DNA of 64,000 nt from Sphingosinicella sp963974575 (GTDB lineage: Bacteria; Pseudomonadota; Alphaproteobacteria; Sphingomonadales; Sphingomonadaceae): contig NZ_CAXBBQ010000004.1 of assembly GCF_963974575.1 (NCBI RefSeq), positions 372,001 through 436,000 of the forward strand, given 5' to 3'. A model generated the notes under the pieces. It did not search any database, was not told the DNA's origin, and saw only the letters and a program-made list of their open reading frames with translations. The translations under genes and the position numbers were made by a program. Positions 18,234-26,039 of the stretch are shown here, piece by piece. Position 1 is the stretch's first letter. Every line of letters begins with the position of its first letter.

Positions 18234-19421
18234 TCAGCCCTCGATCGCCTTGAAGGTCGTCGCCGGGCCCTTGACCTGCGCCTGCGCAGCGCCCTCGGCA
18301 CGCGCAATGTAGCCGCGCGACTTCTCGACTTCGCCCGAGAGCGTCTCGACCGTTTCCTTCATCGAGGCGAGCGCTTCCATCTTGAATGTGTCGATCGAAT
18401 CCATCGTGGCGTAGATGTTCTCGAAAGCGCGCTTCAGTGTTTCGATCGGGATCGTGGCGGATGCCGCCTGCTTGTGGATTTCGCCCGTCTGGTTCCTCAG
18501 CATCGTGCTCGTCGAATCAATGACGCCCGCTGTCGTCGTGTTGAGCGCCGTGATCTGGTCGAGCACGAGACGCTGGCTGGTCAGCGCCTGCGCCACCGTT
18601 ACGGCCGTGCGCAGCGCCGAGACCGTCGTCGTCGAGGCGCGGTCGACACCCTTGGTCAGCTCGACATTGTTCTTCTTGACGAGATCGAGCGCGAGATAAC
18701 CCTGCACGCTCACCGCCATCTGCGTGAGCAGGTCGGTCGTCCGCTGGCGCGCGTAGAACAGCGCGCTTTCGCGGATCGCCTTGGCCTTCGCGGGGTCGGA
18801 AACCTCAAGCTCCGCCGCGGCCGTCTCAAGCTTCGCATCCAGCGTCTTTGAGACGTGGATCATCTGCTCAAGCTTCTCCATCGTCTTCCAGAGGTTCTGG
18901 CGCTCGACGTCGATCGCGGCATTGTCGCGGAACAGCTCCTCGCGGCTGTTCGACAGATTGTCGAGGATGCCCGAGATATGGCTCTGCGCGGAGCGGTACT
19001 TGTCGAAATAGCGGTTGGCGCGGCTGCCGAACGGAATGATGCCGAGAATCTTGCGCGGGGCGAGCTTCTTGCCGTCCGTGCCCGGATCGAGGTCTTCGAC
19101 CGTGCGGCGCAGCGCGACAAGGTCCTTGCCGATATTGCCCTCGGCATTGATCGCCTTCACCGGGCGATCGAGGAAGCGGTTCGATTGCTGCGCGGCCTCG
19201 GCGATTTCGCGGCGGCCGAGCGCCGTCACCTCATCGACAAGCTTGCCGAAGGCGGGGCTGTTCGCATCCTGCGCCAGCAGATCGTCGACGAAGCTGTCGA
19301 CGGTGGCTTCAAGTTTGGTCTTCTTCTCGTCGCTGATCGGCACGAGTCCTGCTGCTTTTTCGGGCGCCACGGCGATCACGGGATCGGGGGCCTGAAGCTT
19401 CAGCTCGGTTTCGGTTTGCAT
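18234..19421 (-). CDS. TelA family (toxic anion resistance) protein
   Basis: 395-residue, almost entirely helical soluble protein of the TelA/KlaA/YceH family, with the typical GIIPFGSRANRYFDKYRSAQSHI segment near the middle and long coiled-coil stretches. The family was named from plasmid tellurite resistance, but chromosomal members are thought to act in cell-envelope stress and their mechanism is unknown. Forms a two-gene operon with the XpaC-like gene and is divergent from the secreted-protein gene at 19502. Confidence 0.85.
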   Translation of the reverse strand: MQTETELKLQAPDPVIAVAPEKAAGLVPISDEKKTKLEATVDSFVDDLLAQDANSPAFGKLVDEVTALGRREIAEAAQQSNRFLDRPVKAINAEGNIGKDLVALRRTVEDLDPGTDGKKLAPRKILGIIPFGSRANRYFDKYRSAQSHISGILDNLSNSREELFRDNAAIDVERQNLWKTMEKLEQMIHVSKTLDAKLETAAAELEVSDPAKAKAIRESALFYARQRTTDLLTQMAVSVQGYLALDLVKKNNVELTKGVDRASTTTVSALRTAVTVAQALTSQRLVLDQITALNTTTAGVIDSTSTMLRNQTGEIHKQAASATIPIETLKRAFENIYATMDSIDTFKMEALASMKETVETLSGEVEKSRGYIARAEGAAQAQVKGPATTFKAIEG

Positions 19422-19501
19422 TACCGCTCCTAATGATCCGTTTCCTGTCCTATGCTTACCACCATATTGGGTGTGTTAGCCATATAATACAAGAGAACGC
19501 C

Positions 19502-20398
19502 GTGAACAGCCTGTACCGCCTGACGCTGCCCCCGCTTGCACTGCTCGCCGCGAGCGCGGCCGCGCAGCAGGCCGAGCCGACAAGCGCGGCAGATTCCGCG
19601 CTGCACCTGTCGCGCACGCTCGGCATCAGCCTTGAGGAGGCGGAGGCGCGAATGCGGCTTGCGGACCGACTCGCCGTGTTCCAGCTCCGCGTACGCTCCG
19701 ACCCGGATTTCGCCGGGCTCTACCTTGAGCACGAGCCGAAGGCGCAGGCCGTGGTGCTGTTCAAGGGCGATGCCGCCGCAAAGCTGAAGCGCTACGTGGG
19801 AGACGACGCCTTCGTGCCCCGCAGCGTCGACTATTCGCTCGCCGACCTCTCCGCCGCCGAAACCGAGGCGAAGGACGCCTTCAAGGCAGCCGGGCTGGCG
19901 CTTGTCGGCACGGAACGGGATATAGAGGCGAACCGCGTGCTGCTCCACGTCGTCGATGATGCAGCGGCGAAGGCCGCCATCGCCGCGGGCAGGCTGAAGC
20001 TCTCGCCGGCAGTGGCGCTCGATGTCGTCGGCGACGACAGCATCCCCCGGCCGCAAAGCGCCGGTGCCGTCACGCACTTCCCGCAGGCGCGTGATCCTTC
20101 GGGCGCCGCGATGCGGGCGTTGCTCACGGGTACGCTGTTCGTGAAGGACGGCTGCCTGCGCGTCGGCAGCGAAACGGGGGAGAGCCGTCTCGTGCTCTGG
20201 CCCTCCTCCGCCCGGCTCGCCGAAGACGCCGGCAAGCTCGTCGTGCGTGATGGCGCGGCGGGGGGCGCTCTCACGGTGGGCGCTGCCGTGTCGCTTTCCG
20301 GCGGTGGCACCACCGAACCGCCGCCACCCGGCTACCTGCTGGAAGGCATCCCCCGCGCCTGCACCGGTCCTTACTGGATCGCGGCAAAGGGCTGGTAG
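19502..20398 (+). CDS. Secreted protein of unknown function
   Basis: 298 residues, family not recognised. With the GTG at 19502 (AAGAGAA four bases before it) the protein begins with a clear signal peptide, LPPLALLAASAAA, probably cut before QQ. The mature part is alpha/beta-like, with a DPDFAGLYLEHEPKAQAVVLFKG segment and two late cysteines (KDGCLR, PRACTG) that could form a disulfide in the periplasm. A longer frame from ATG 19433 would bury the signal peptide. A TATAAT box lies at 19483-19488. The cytochrome b gene follows two bases after the stop, so the protein may serve that redox system. Confidence 0.7.
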   Translation: MNSLYRLTLPPLALLAASAAAQQAEPTSAADSALHLSRTLGISLEEAEARMRLADRLAVFQLRVRSDPDFAGLYLEHEPKAQAVVLFKGDAAAKLKRYVGDDAFVPRSVDYSLADLSAAETEAKDAFKAAGLALVGTERDIEANRVLLHVVDDAAAKAAIAAGRLKLSPAVALDVVGDDSIPRPQSAGAVTHFPQARDPSGAAMRALLTGTLFVKDGCLRVGSETGESRLVLWPSSARLAEDAGKLVVRDGAAGGALTVGAAVSLSGGGTTEPPPPGYLLEGIPRACTGPYWIAAKGW

Positions 20399-20399
20399 C

Positions 20400-21191
20400 G
20401 TGATCGTCCGCCGCCACAGGCTGCCCGTCAGGCTCTGGCACTGGACGAATGCGATCGCGGTGTTCGTGCTGCTGATGAGCGGCCTGATGATCTTCAACGC
20501 GCACCCGCGCCTCTATTGGGGCGCATATGGTGCCAATCCGGACCCGGCCTGGCTGGAGATCTACGCGACACGCACATCCGGCGTGCTGCGTGTCGGCGAT
20601 CTGCGCGTCGAGACGACCGGCGTGCTCGGACGCTGGACCGACCCGAACGGCGTCTCGCGCGCGCTTGCCTTCCCGCACTGGGCGACGATCCCGTCCAATT
20701 ACAATCTGGCGCTCGCCCGGCGCTGGCACATCGCTTTCGCATGGCTGCTCGCCGTCGCGGGGAGCCTGTACCTCGTCTGGACGGTCGCCAGCCGCCATGC
20801 CGCTGAGCTTCTACCAAGCAGGCGGGAGCTTGCGCCCGGCCACCTGTGGCAGGACATCAAGGCCCACGCCCGGCTTCGCTTCCCACGCGGCGAGGCGGCC
20901 CTCCGCTACAATGTGCTGCAGAAGCTCGCCTATGCAGGCACGTTGTTCGTCCTGCTGCCCGTGATGGTGCTGAGCGGTCTTGCCATGTCGCCCGCGATGG
21001 ACGCGGCGTGGCCGTGGCTCGTCGACCTGTTCGGCGGTCGGCAATCGGCACGTTCGGTGCATTTCATCAGCGCGACGCTGATCACCGCCTTCATCCTCGT
21101 GCATCTGCTGATGGTGCTGCTCTCAGGCCCCTTGACCGGGATCAGGTCGATGATCACCGGCCGCCACCGCATACCGGATGATACCCCATGA
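20400..21191 (+). CDS. Cytochrome b/b6-domain protein (thiosulfate reductase/Ni-Fe hydrogenase b-type)
   Basis: 263 residues with four to five membrane helices. The N-terminal HRLPVRLWHWTNAIAVFVLLMSG is the classic diheme cytochrome b561-like start, with further helix histidines in RRWHIAFAWLL, the RSVHFISATLIT helix and ILVHLLM, enough for two b-hemes. Probably the membrane anchor that passes electrons between quinone and the periplasmic molybdoprotein encoded immediately downstream (ATGA overlap). Start is GTG at 20400, with AAAGGG nine bases upstream; the frame open to 20247 runs through the previous gene. Confidence 0.85.
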   Translation: MIVRRHRLPVRLWHWTNAIAVFVLLMSGLMIFNAHPRLYWGAYGANPDPAWLEIYATRTSGVLRVGDLRVETTGVLGRWTDPNGVSRALAFPHWATIPSNYNLALARRWHIAFAWLLAVAGSLYLVWTVASRHAAELLPSRRELAPGHLWQDIKAHARLRFPRGEAALRYNVLQKLAYAGTLFVLLPVMVLSGLAMSPAMDAAWPWLVDLFGGRQSARSVHFISATLITAFILVHLLMVLLSGPLTGIRSMITGRHRIPDDTP

Positions 21192-21949
21192 AACACCTTG
21201 TTACCCGTCGCGGAATCATAGGGAGTCTCGTTGCCGGCGCCGGCCTCGCGGTTTCGGGCTGCGACCGGCTCGGCCAGAGCGAAGGCTTCCGAGAGGCCCT
21301 GTTCAGCGCCGAAAAGCTTACAATGCGCGCGCAGCGCCTGATCAGCGACCGCGACGCGCTGGCGCGGGAGTTTAGCGCGGCGGAGATGTCGCCTGTGTTC
21401 CGCATGAACGGCAACACGCTGCCGGCAGACCCAGCCTATGCGCGCCATGCGGCGAACGGCTTTGCGGACTGGCGGCTCGTTGTCGACGGGCTGGTCGAGC
21501 GCTCGCTGGCCCTGTCGCTGGTTGCGATCCGCGCCCTTCCCGCACGCACGCAGATCACGCGGCACGACTGCGTGGAGGGGTGGAGCGCGATCGGCAAATG
21601 GACCGGCGTACCGCTGAAAACGCTGCTCGACGTCGCCCGGCTTCGGGACGGGGCGCGCTATGTGATCTTCCACTGCGCCGACGATTTCCGCGGGACGCGC
21701 TACTATGAATCGATCGACCTCATCGATGCCTTCCACCCGCAGACGATCCTCGCCTGGGGCATGAACGATGCCCCGCTCCCCATCGGCCACGGCGCGCCGC
21801 TTCGGCTCCGCGTCGAACGGCAGCTCGGCTACAAGCACGCGAAGTTCGTTACGCGCGTCGAGGTCGCGTCGACCCTTGCTGACACGGGCGGCGGGAAAGG
21901 CGGCTATTGGGAAGACCGCGTCGGCTACGAATGGTACGCCGGAATTTAA
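21188..21949 (+). CDS. Exported molybdopterin-dependent oxidoreductase (sulfite-oxidase fold)
   Basis: 253 residues. Sulfite oxidase/MsrP-like molybdopterin domain; the molybdenum-ligating cysteine is most likely C128 in RHDCVEGWSAIGKWTG, the usual motif of this family. The N-terminus carries a twin-arginine start (TRRGIIG, 6-12) and then a lipobox-like VSGC (C25), so it is probably exported folded by Tat and anchored as a lipoprotein. Substrate unknown: sulfoxides or sulfite are possible. It overlaps the cytochrome b gene, a typical MsrP-MsrQ-like redox pairing but with an unrelated cytochrome type. Confidence 0.85.
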   Translation: MKHLVTRRGIIGSLVAGAGLAVSGCDRLGQSEGFREALFSAEKLTMRAQRLISDRDALAREFSAAEMSPVFRMNGNTLPADPAYARHAANGFADWRLVVDGLVERSLALSLVAIRALPARTQITRHDCVEGWSAIGKWTGVPLKTLLDVARLRDGARYVIFHCADDFRGTRYYESIDLIDAFHPQTILAWGMNDAPLPIGHGAPLRLRVERQLGYKHAKFVTRVEVASTLADTGGGKGGYWEDRVGYEWYAGI

Positions 21950-22107
21950 CCGTTACACAGCAGAAACGGCCGGAAATGCTACGCTTTCGCAACGAAACGG
22001 TGAAATTTACAATGCATTGAGAATTAAGGATTCCCTGTATAAATTTCGTTAACCATTTCACTGTTAAACCCCGTTTCACGGCGTCAGGGGTGTCGCCGAG
22101 GGGGAAC
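21950..22107 (+). promoter_or_regulatory. AT-rich control region of the flagellar activator gene
   Basis: 158 bases much richer in A/T than the surroundings. It holds an inverted repeat, AACGGTGAAAT at 21996-22006 and ATTTCACTGTT at 22055-22065 (10 of 11 paired), a third related element GTTTCACGG near 22073, and several TTAA half-sites (for example GTTAACC at 22049 and TTAAACC at 22064) of the kind bound by CtrA in alphaproteobacteria, though no full TTAA-N7-TTAA site. No sigma-54 or FliA-type promoter is seen, as expected for the top of a flagellar cascade. The exact start site is unknown. Confidence 0.45.
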
Positions 22108-23238
22108 ATGATGACGGTTGCAACGGGGGCTGCAGCAGGCGGCGGTATTGCCGAACTGGAGGCGCTGCTTATCGGTCGCAGTGAAGCGATCGTCAGGGTC
22201 CGAAATCTCATCATGCGTCTTGCCGGTTCGCAGGCTTCCGTGCTCGTCACGGGCCCGTCCGGCACCGGCAAGGAAGTCGTCGCGCGCTGCCTGCACCTCG
22301 CTTCGGCCCGCCGGAACAACGAATTCGTCGCCGTGAACTGCGGCGCCATCCCGCGCGAACTTATCGAATCAGAACTCTTCGGCCATGAAAAGGGCGCCTT
22401 CACCGGCGCGCTGCAAAGCCGCAAGGGTCGCTTCGAGGCCGCTGACGGCGGCACGATTTTCCTCGACGAGATCGGCGACATGCCCGCCGACATGCAGGTG
22501 AAGCTGCTGCGCGTTCTCGAAGAGCGCAAGATCGAGCGCGTCGGCAGCAACAAGACGATGGCCGTCGACGTGCGCGTCATCTCCGCCACGCACAAGAACC
22601 TGGAACAGGCGATCGCCGAGGGCCGGTTCCGCGAAGACCTCTTCTACCGCCTCAACATCTTCCCGCTGCAGCTGCCGGCGCTCGCCGACCGCCGCGAAGA
22701 TATTCCGATGCTGGTCGCGCACTTCCTGAAGCAGTCGGGCACGAAGCTGCGCTTCGACGCTTCGGCGCTGCGCGCACTCTGCCAGCACAACTGGCCGGGC
22801 AACATTCGCGAGCTGCGCAACGTGATTGAACGCGCGGTCGTGCTGTTCGGCGAGGGCGACATTGGTGTCGACGACGTCGAAATCCTGCTCGGCGCGACGC
22901 TCGAACGCCGCGAGCCGCTGAACGAGGATGCGGCGATCTGGGATGCTACGACGGTTTCCGAAGAAGAAGCGGATATGCGCCTGCCTGCGGCCACCGTCGT
23001 TCCGCTGCGCCCCTACGACAACAGTCTCGACATGGACCCGCGCGCGCTCCTGGGCGCCGGCACGTGCGACATGCGCGCGCTTGTCGCGAAACTCGAACAG
23101 TCGCTGATCCACGCGGCGCTCGAACAGAGCGGCGACATCGTCGCGGACGCGGCCCGCGTCCTTGGACTGCAGCGCACCTCGCTCATCGAGAAGATGCGCA
23201 AATACCAGATCAGCCGCGGCGAACGCGCCGTCGCATAG
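22108..23238 (+). CDS. Sigma-54-dependent flagellar transcription activator lacking a receiver domain
   Basis: 376 residues. AAA+ domain of bacterial enhancer-binding proteins: Walker A GPSGTGKE (49-56), sigma-54 contact loop GAFTGA (96-101), Walker B GGTIFLDE, and a C-terminal Fis-type helix-turn-helix (IVADAARVLGLQRTSLIEKMRKY). Only about 20 residues precede the AAA+ domain, so the receiver or FleQ-type domain of FlbD, FlrA and FleQ is missing. An acidic linker (about 270-325) joins the two domains. It heads the flagellar cluster and is the obvious activator of the four sigma-54 promoters in it. Start 22108 has GAGGGGGAA upstream. Confidence 0.9.
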   Translation: MMTVATGAAAGGGIAELEALLIGRSEAIVRVRNLIMRLAGSQASVLVTGPSGTGKEVVARCLHLASARRNNEFVAVNCGAIPRELIESELFGHEKGAFTGALQSRKGRFEAADGGTIFLDEIGDMPADMQVKLLRVLEERKIERVGSNKTMAVDVRVISATHKNLEQAIAEGRFREDLFYRLNIFPLQLPALADRREDIPMLVAHFLKQSGTKLRFDASALRALCQHNWPGNIRELRNVIERAVVLFGEGDIGVDDVEILLGATLERREPLNEDAAIWDATTVSEEEADMRLPAATVVPLRPYDNSLDMDPRALLGAGTCDMRALVAKLEQSLIHAALEQSGDIVADAARVLGLQRTSLIEKMRKYQISRGERAVA

Positions 23239-23242
23239 AATA

Positions 23243-23266
23243 GCGCGTCAAGCCGTACGCGCTTTT
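23243..23266 (+). terminator. Possible terminator after the activator gene
   Basis: GCGCGT (23243-23248) and ACGCGC (23257-23262) form a 6-bp stem with an 8-base loop, followed by TTTT. It starts 5 bases after the stop and overlaps the end of the convergent fliT-like gene. Short stem, so efficiency is uncertain. Confidence 0.4.
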
Positions 23267-23565
23267 CCGTAGAGCCTGCGCGCGGTGCCGGACTGGCGCA
23301 GTGCCTGGGCGCTGCGCTCGTGCGCGCGGCGACCGACATCGATGGCGTGGCCGATCGTGACCGAATGCGATTCGGCCTGACGCAGCGCGCCGAGCGCTTC
23401 GATCCGCAATGCAGGATCCACAGCGAGCCCCGAAAGCGTCTTCACGAGCGCGAGGCGAATCGTCTCATAGCGTTCGACAGCCGTCCAGTCGCCGCCCGCC
23501 GCGGCGTGCGCCGTCATGCCGGACAGTGATTCGATGTCGGTGAGAAGGGCCGGAATCGCAGTCAC
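23248..23565 (-). CDS. FliT-like flagellar protein (candidate export chaperone)
   Basis: 105 residues, mostly helical, no strong family match by eye. It is the last gene of fliD-fliS-x and begins in an ATGA overlap with fliS, the position FliT holds in many flagellar operons, where it chaperones the cap protein FliD. Size also fits FliT (about 100-120 residues). The assignment rests on place, size and helical character rather than on motifs. Confidence 0.5.
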   Translation of the reverse strand: MTAIPALLTDIESLSGMTAHAAAGGDWTAVERYETIRLALVKTLSGLAVDPALRIEALGALRQAESHSVTIGHAIDVGRRAHERSAQALRQSGTARRLYGKARTA

Positions 23566-23945
23566 GGGCGAATCTGCCGCCAGGCATCCGCAAGGCCGGC
23601 GGCGGCCTCCGTGGCGGCGGCAAGGCGATCCGCATCATTGTCGCGGCCCGCAGCGATCGTCTCCTGACGGAGGTAGCCGTAAGCCGACGAAAGCGATTGC
23701 GCGACCGGACCACCGCGATTGAAATCGAGGCTCGATTCGAGACCGTGCAGGATGGAGAGCGCGCGGCTGACACGGCTGCTCTTCATGGCGAGATCGCCCC
23801 GATCGATCGCGATGCCCGCCTGCCGAAGCGCGGAAAGCAGTTCGTCGTACAGCATCTCGATCAGGCGGTGCGGATTCGCCTGTTCGGTGCGGGTGGCGGT
23901 GTCGATGGCGGCATACTGCTGCCGCGCGCGCAGGGCCTGCATCAT
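23562..23945 (-). CDS. fliS: Flagellar export chaperone FliS
   Basis: 127 residues. Cytoplasmic four-helix chaperone that keeps flagellin unfolded for export. Family features: the ALRARQQYAAIDTAT start (Tyr contacting flagellin), PHRLIEMLYDELLSALRQAGIAI and the KSSRVSRALSILHGLESSLDFNRGG stretch. It starts in an ATGA overlap with the fliD stop; a second ATG follows directly, while a longer frame to 23966 would lie inside fliD. Confidence 0.92.
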   Translation of the reverse strand: MMQALRARQQYAAIDTATRTEQANPHRLIEMLYDELLSALRQAGIAIDRGDLAMKSSRVSRALSILHGLESSLDFNRGGPVAQSLSSAYGYLRQETIAAGRDNDADRLAAATEAAAGLADAWRQIRP

Positions 23946-25930
23946 CAGCCGGCGTCCCGCGTCCACATGTCGATCTGCTGTTTCATATATTCCTGCGTGC
24001 TGTTGAAGGCGGAAATGGCGCGCTCCATTGCCGCGAACTGAATCGTAAGGCGTTCCTCAAGCGCGAGGCTGCGGGCTTCGACCCGATCCTGCTCCTCCGC
24101 GATCGCCTTGGCTTCTTTCGCCAGCCGTTCCGACGTCGTCTTGAAGCCTCCGCCTGAAGCCGAAAGCTGCTTCTGCATGTCGGAGATGAGGCCGGACACA
24201 GTCGACCGCACGACAATTGTCGCAGACGTCGCGCTGCCGAGGATATTGACGGCGAGGCCCGATGCCGCCGACGAAGACGGCGCGATCAGGCGGTTGCCGA
24301 TGCCAATGGCGTCGATACCGCCGATCTTGCCCGATGCGTTGGTGCCCGCGGTGGCGGTCGGCACGTCGAGGCCGAGCGTGGTCGCAAGCGTGCCGTCGAG
24401 CCCGACGATGGAAACGCCCGAGGTGCTGCCCAGGCCCTTCGAAGTGAACGTGAAGGCCGAACCGTCCCACGCCGCCGTCAGCGACAGGCCGAACGACTTC
24501 AGCACCGAATCGTCGTTGATCGCCGTCTGGAACGCCGCGGCGAGCGCTGCGCCGGTCGCATAGCTGCCTTCAGGGAGGTTGATGGCGAGCGAGGTGCGGC
24601 CGTCGAGCGTGACCGTGAAGCTCTTGTTCGTCGCATCGATCAAGACCGGCACGTCGAATGCCGAAGGCGCAGCCGCGCCGCTCAGCCTGCCGGAGGTCGC
24701 CGCGACGATGTCAGTGACCGCATAGGTGCCCGGCTTCGTCGCGCCGAGGCTGCTTGCGATCTCGACGAGCGCCGAGCTGCTGGTCTGCCCCGGCACGAAC
24801 ATGTCGTGGACGCGGCCCGGATGATTGGTCACCGCCTTCGTGAGCGCCGTATCATCGATGCTGAGCGTGCCGTCGCGGTTGGTCTTGATGCCGATCTCGG
24901 AGAGGCTCGACGGACCGCCGCCGCCCGTCAGCAGCGTCTTCGTGCTGAGATCGGCGAGCATCCGCTTCAGATCGCGTGTCGTGCGGTCGCCCGCGAGCGC
25001 GCCTGCTGCGGCGGAGTCCGTGCCGGCCCGGGTTTCCTCCGCGAGCATCGAGATCAGCTGGTTGTAGACATCGACATAGTTGCCGACCGCCGTCTTCAGC
25101 GTCGTCGCATCATAGTCGCTGGAAATCGTGACGGGACCGTCGGTGACCTTCATGAGGTCGAGCTTGAGGCCCGAGACGAGGTCCGAAATGCTGTTCGTCG
25201 GGCGTTCCACGGTGATACCGTCGATCACGACGACGGCGTTCTTCGCCTGCGCCGTCCAGGTCAAGCCCGCGGTGCCGGGGCCGAACTCGAAGGCCTCGAG
25301 GCCCGCGCTGCCGTCGATCGTGAACGCCTTCTCCGCGCCGGTTTCGCCGCGAAGCACGAGGCGGGCGCCGCTTGAATCCTCGACGATCGACGCAGTGACG
25401 CCGGCGTTCGACGCGTTGATCGCCTGCTGGAGCCCCACGAGGCTGTTGTTGTCCGGCCCGATCGTGATGGTGACGGGCGCGGCGGCGCCGGCTGTGAAGC
25501 CTGCAGGGGTCGGAAATGTGCCCGAAATCGCGCCGAAGTTGATCGTGAGCGTGCCCTCGCCAATCGGCGCGTTGCGATCGGCAACCGCCGCCGAGGCGAC
25601 CGTCTGCCGCTGCGCGAGCTGCGTCGCCTCAATCGTGTGCGACAGCGACGGCGGACTCGACGAACCGGTGAGCGAAAGCGCAATCGATGATGTGTCGCTG
25701 CTGATCACCTGACGGCCAAGCGCGCCGCTGCTGACAAGCGAACCAAGCGCGTTCGAGAAGGCCGACAGCGCCGAGCTGATCGTGGAAAGGCTGGAAATCT
25801 TGGCGTCAACCGCCGTCTGCCGTGCGGTCAGGGCCTTGTCGCTGCCCGCGCGCTGCGCGGCGACCAGATCAGCGATAAGCTGCTGGGTATCGATGCCCGA
25901 CCCGCTTCCGAGCGCCGTCAGAATGGACAT
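23945..25930 (-). CDS. fliD: Flagellar filament cap protein FliD (HAP2)
   Basis: 661 residues; caps the filament tip and folds incoming flagellin. The N-terminal GSGSGIDTQQLIADLVAAQR and C-terminal helical part (EARSLALEERLTIQFAAMERAISAFNSTQEYMKQQ) are the conserved halves that pack in the cap; the middle holds a flagellin-IN repeat (SLVGLQQAINASNAGVTASI). Longer than the common 450-500 residues because of extra outer domains. Start at 25930 rather than 25966 since it begins the conserved sequence. A FliA-type promoter lies about 50 bases upstream, separate from the flhB operon. Confidence 0.93.
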   Translation of the reverse strand: MSILTALGSGSGIDTQQLIADLVAAQRAGSDKALTARQTAVDAKISSLSTISSALSAFSNALGSLVSSGALGRQVISSDTSSIALSLTGSSSPPSLSHTIEATQLAQRQTVASAAVADRNAPIGEGTLTINFGAISGTFPTPAGFTAGAAAPVTITIGPDNNSLVGLQQAINASNAGVTASIVEDSSGARLVLRGETGAEKAFTIDGSAGLEAFEFGPGTAGLTWTAQAKNAVVVIDGITVERPTNSISDLVSGLKLDLMKVTDGPVTISSDYDATTLKTAVGNYVDVYNQLISMLAEETRAGTDSAAAGALAGDRTTRDLKRMLADLSTKTLLTGGGGPSSLSEIGIKTNRDGTLSIDDTALTKAVTNHPGRVHDMFVPGQTSSSALVEIASSLGATKPGTYAVTDIVAATSGRLSGAAAPSAFDVPVLIDATNKSFTVTLDGRTSLAINLPEGSYATGAALAAAFQTAINDDSVLKSFGLSLTAAWDGSAFTFTSKGLGSTSGVSIVGLDGTLATTLGLDVPTATAGTNASGKIGGIDAIGIGNRLIAPSSSAASGLAVNILGSATSATIVVRSTVSGLISDMQKQLSASGGGFKTTSERLAKEAKAIAEEQDRVEARSLALEERLTIQFAAMERAISAFNSTQEYMKQQIDMWTRDAG

Positions 25931-25978
25931 TGGACCTGCCTTCTCGTTCCTGCGGACGCGCGCCATCCGCTTAATCTG

Positions 25979-26005
25979 TTCACGACCGGTTCTGCGCCGG
26001 ATTTA
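25979..26005 (-). promoter_or_regulatory. FliA (sigma-28) promoter of fliD-fliS-fliT-like
   Basis: Minus-strand TAAA (26005-26002), 15-base spacer, GTCGTGAA (25986-25979). Same boxes and spacing as upstream of fliC. Predicted start near 25972, leader about 40 bases. Confidence 0.65.
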
Positions 26006-26039
26006 GGGAATAATCGGTAAAGATTCGGGGACGTTCCGA

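Noticed and set aside
19456..19488. Full sigma-70 promoter around the TATAAT at 19483-19488
   Set aside because: No acceptable -35 at 16-18 bases, and the start would leave almost no leader before the GTG; kept only as a note in the gene entry.
25930..25970. TGGCGCGCGTCCGC before fliD (minus) as a sigma-54 promoter
   Set aside because: GG and GC are only 9 bases apart, and an exact FliA-type promoter lies just upstream.
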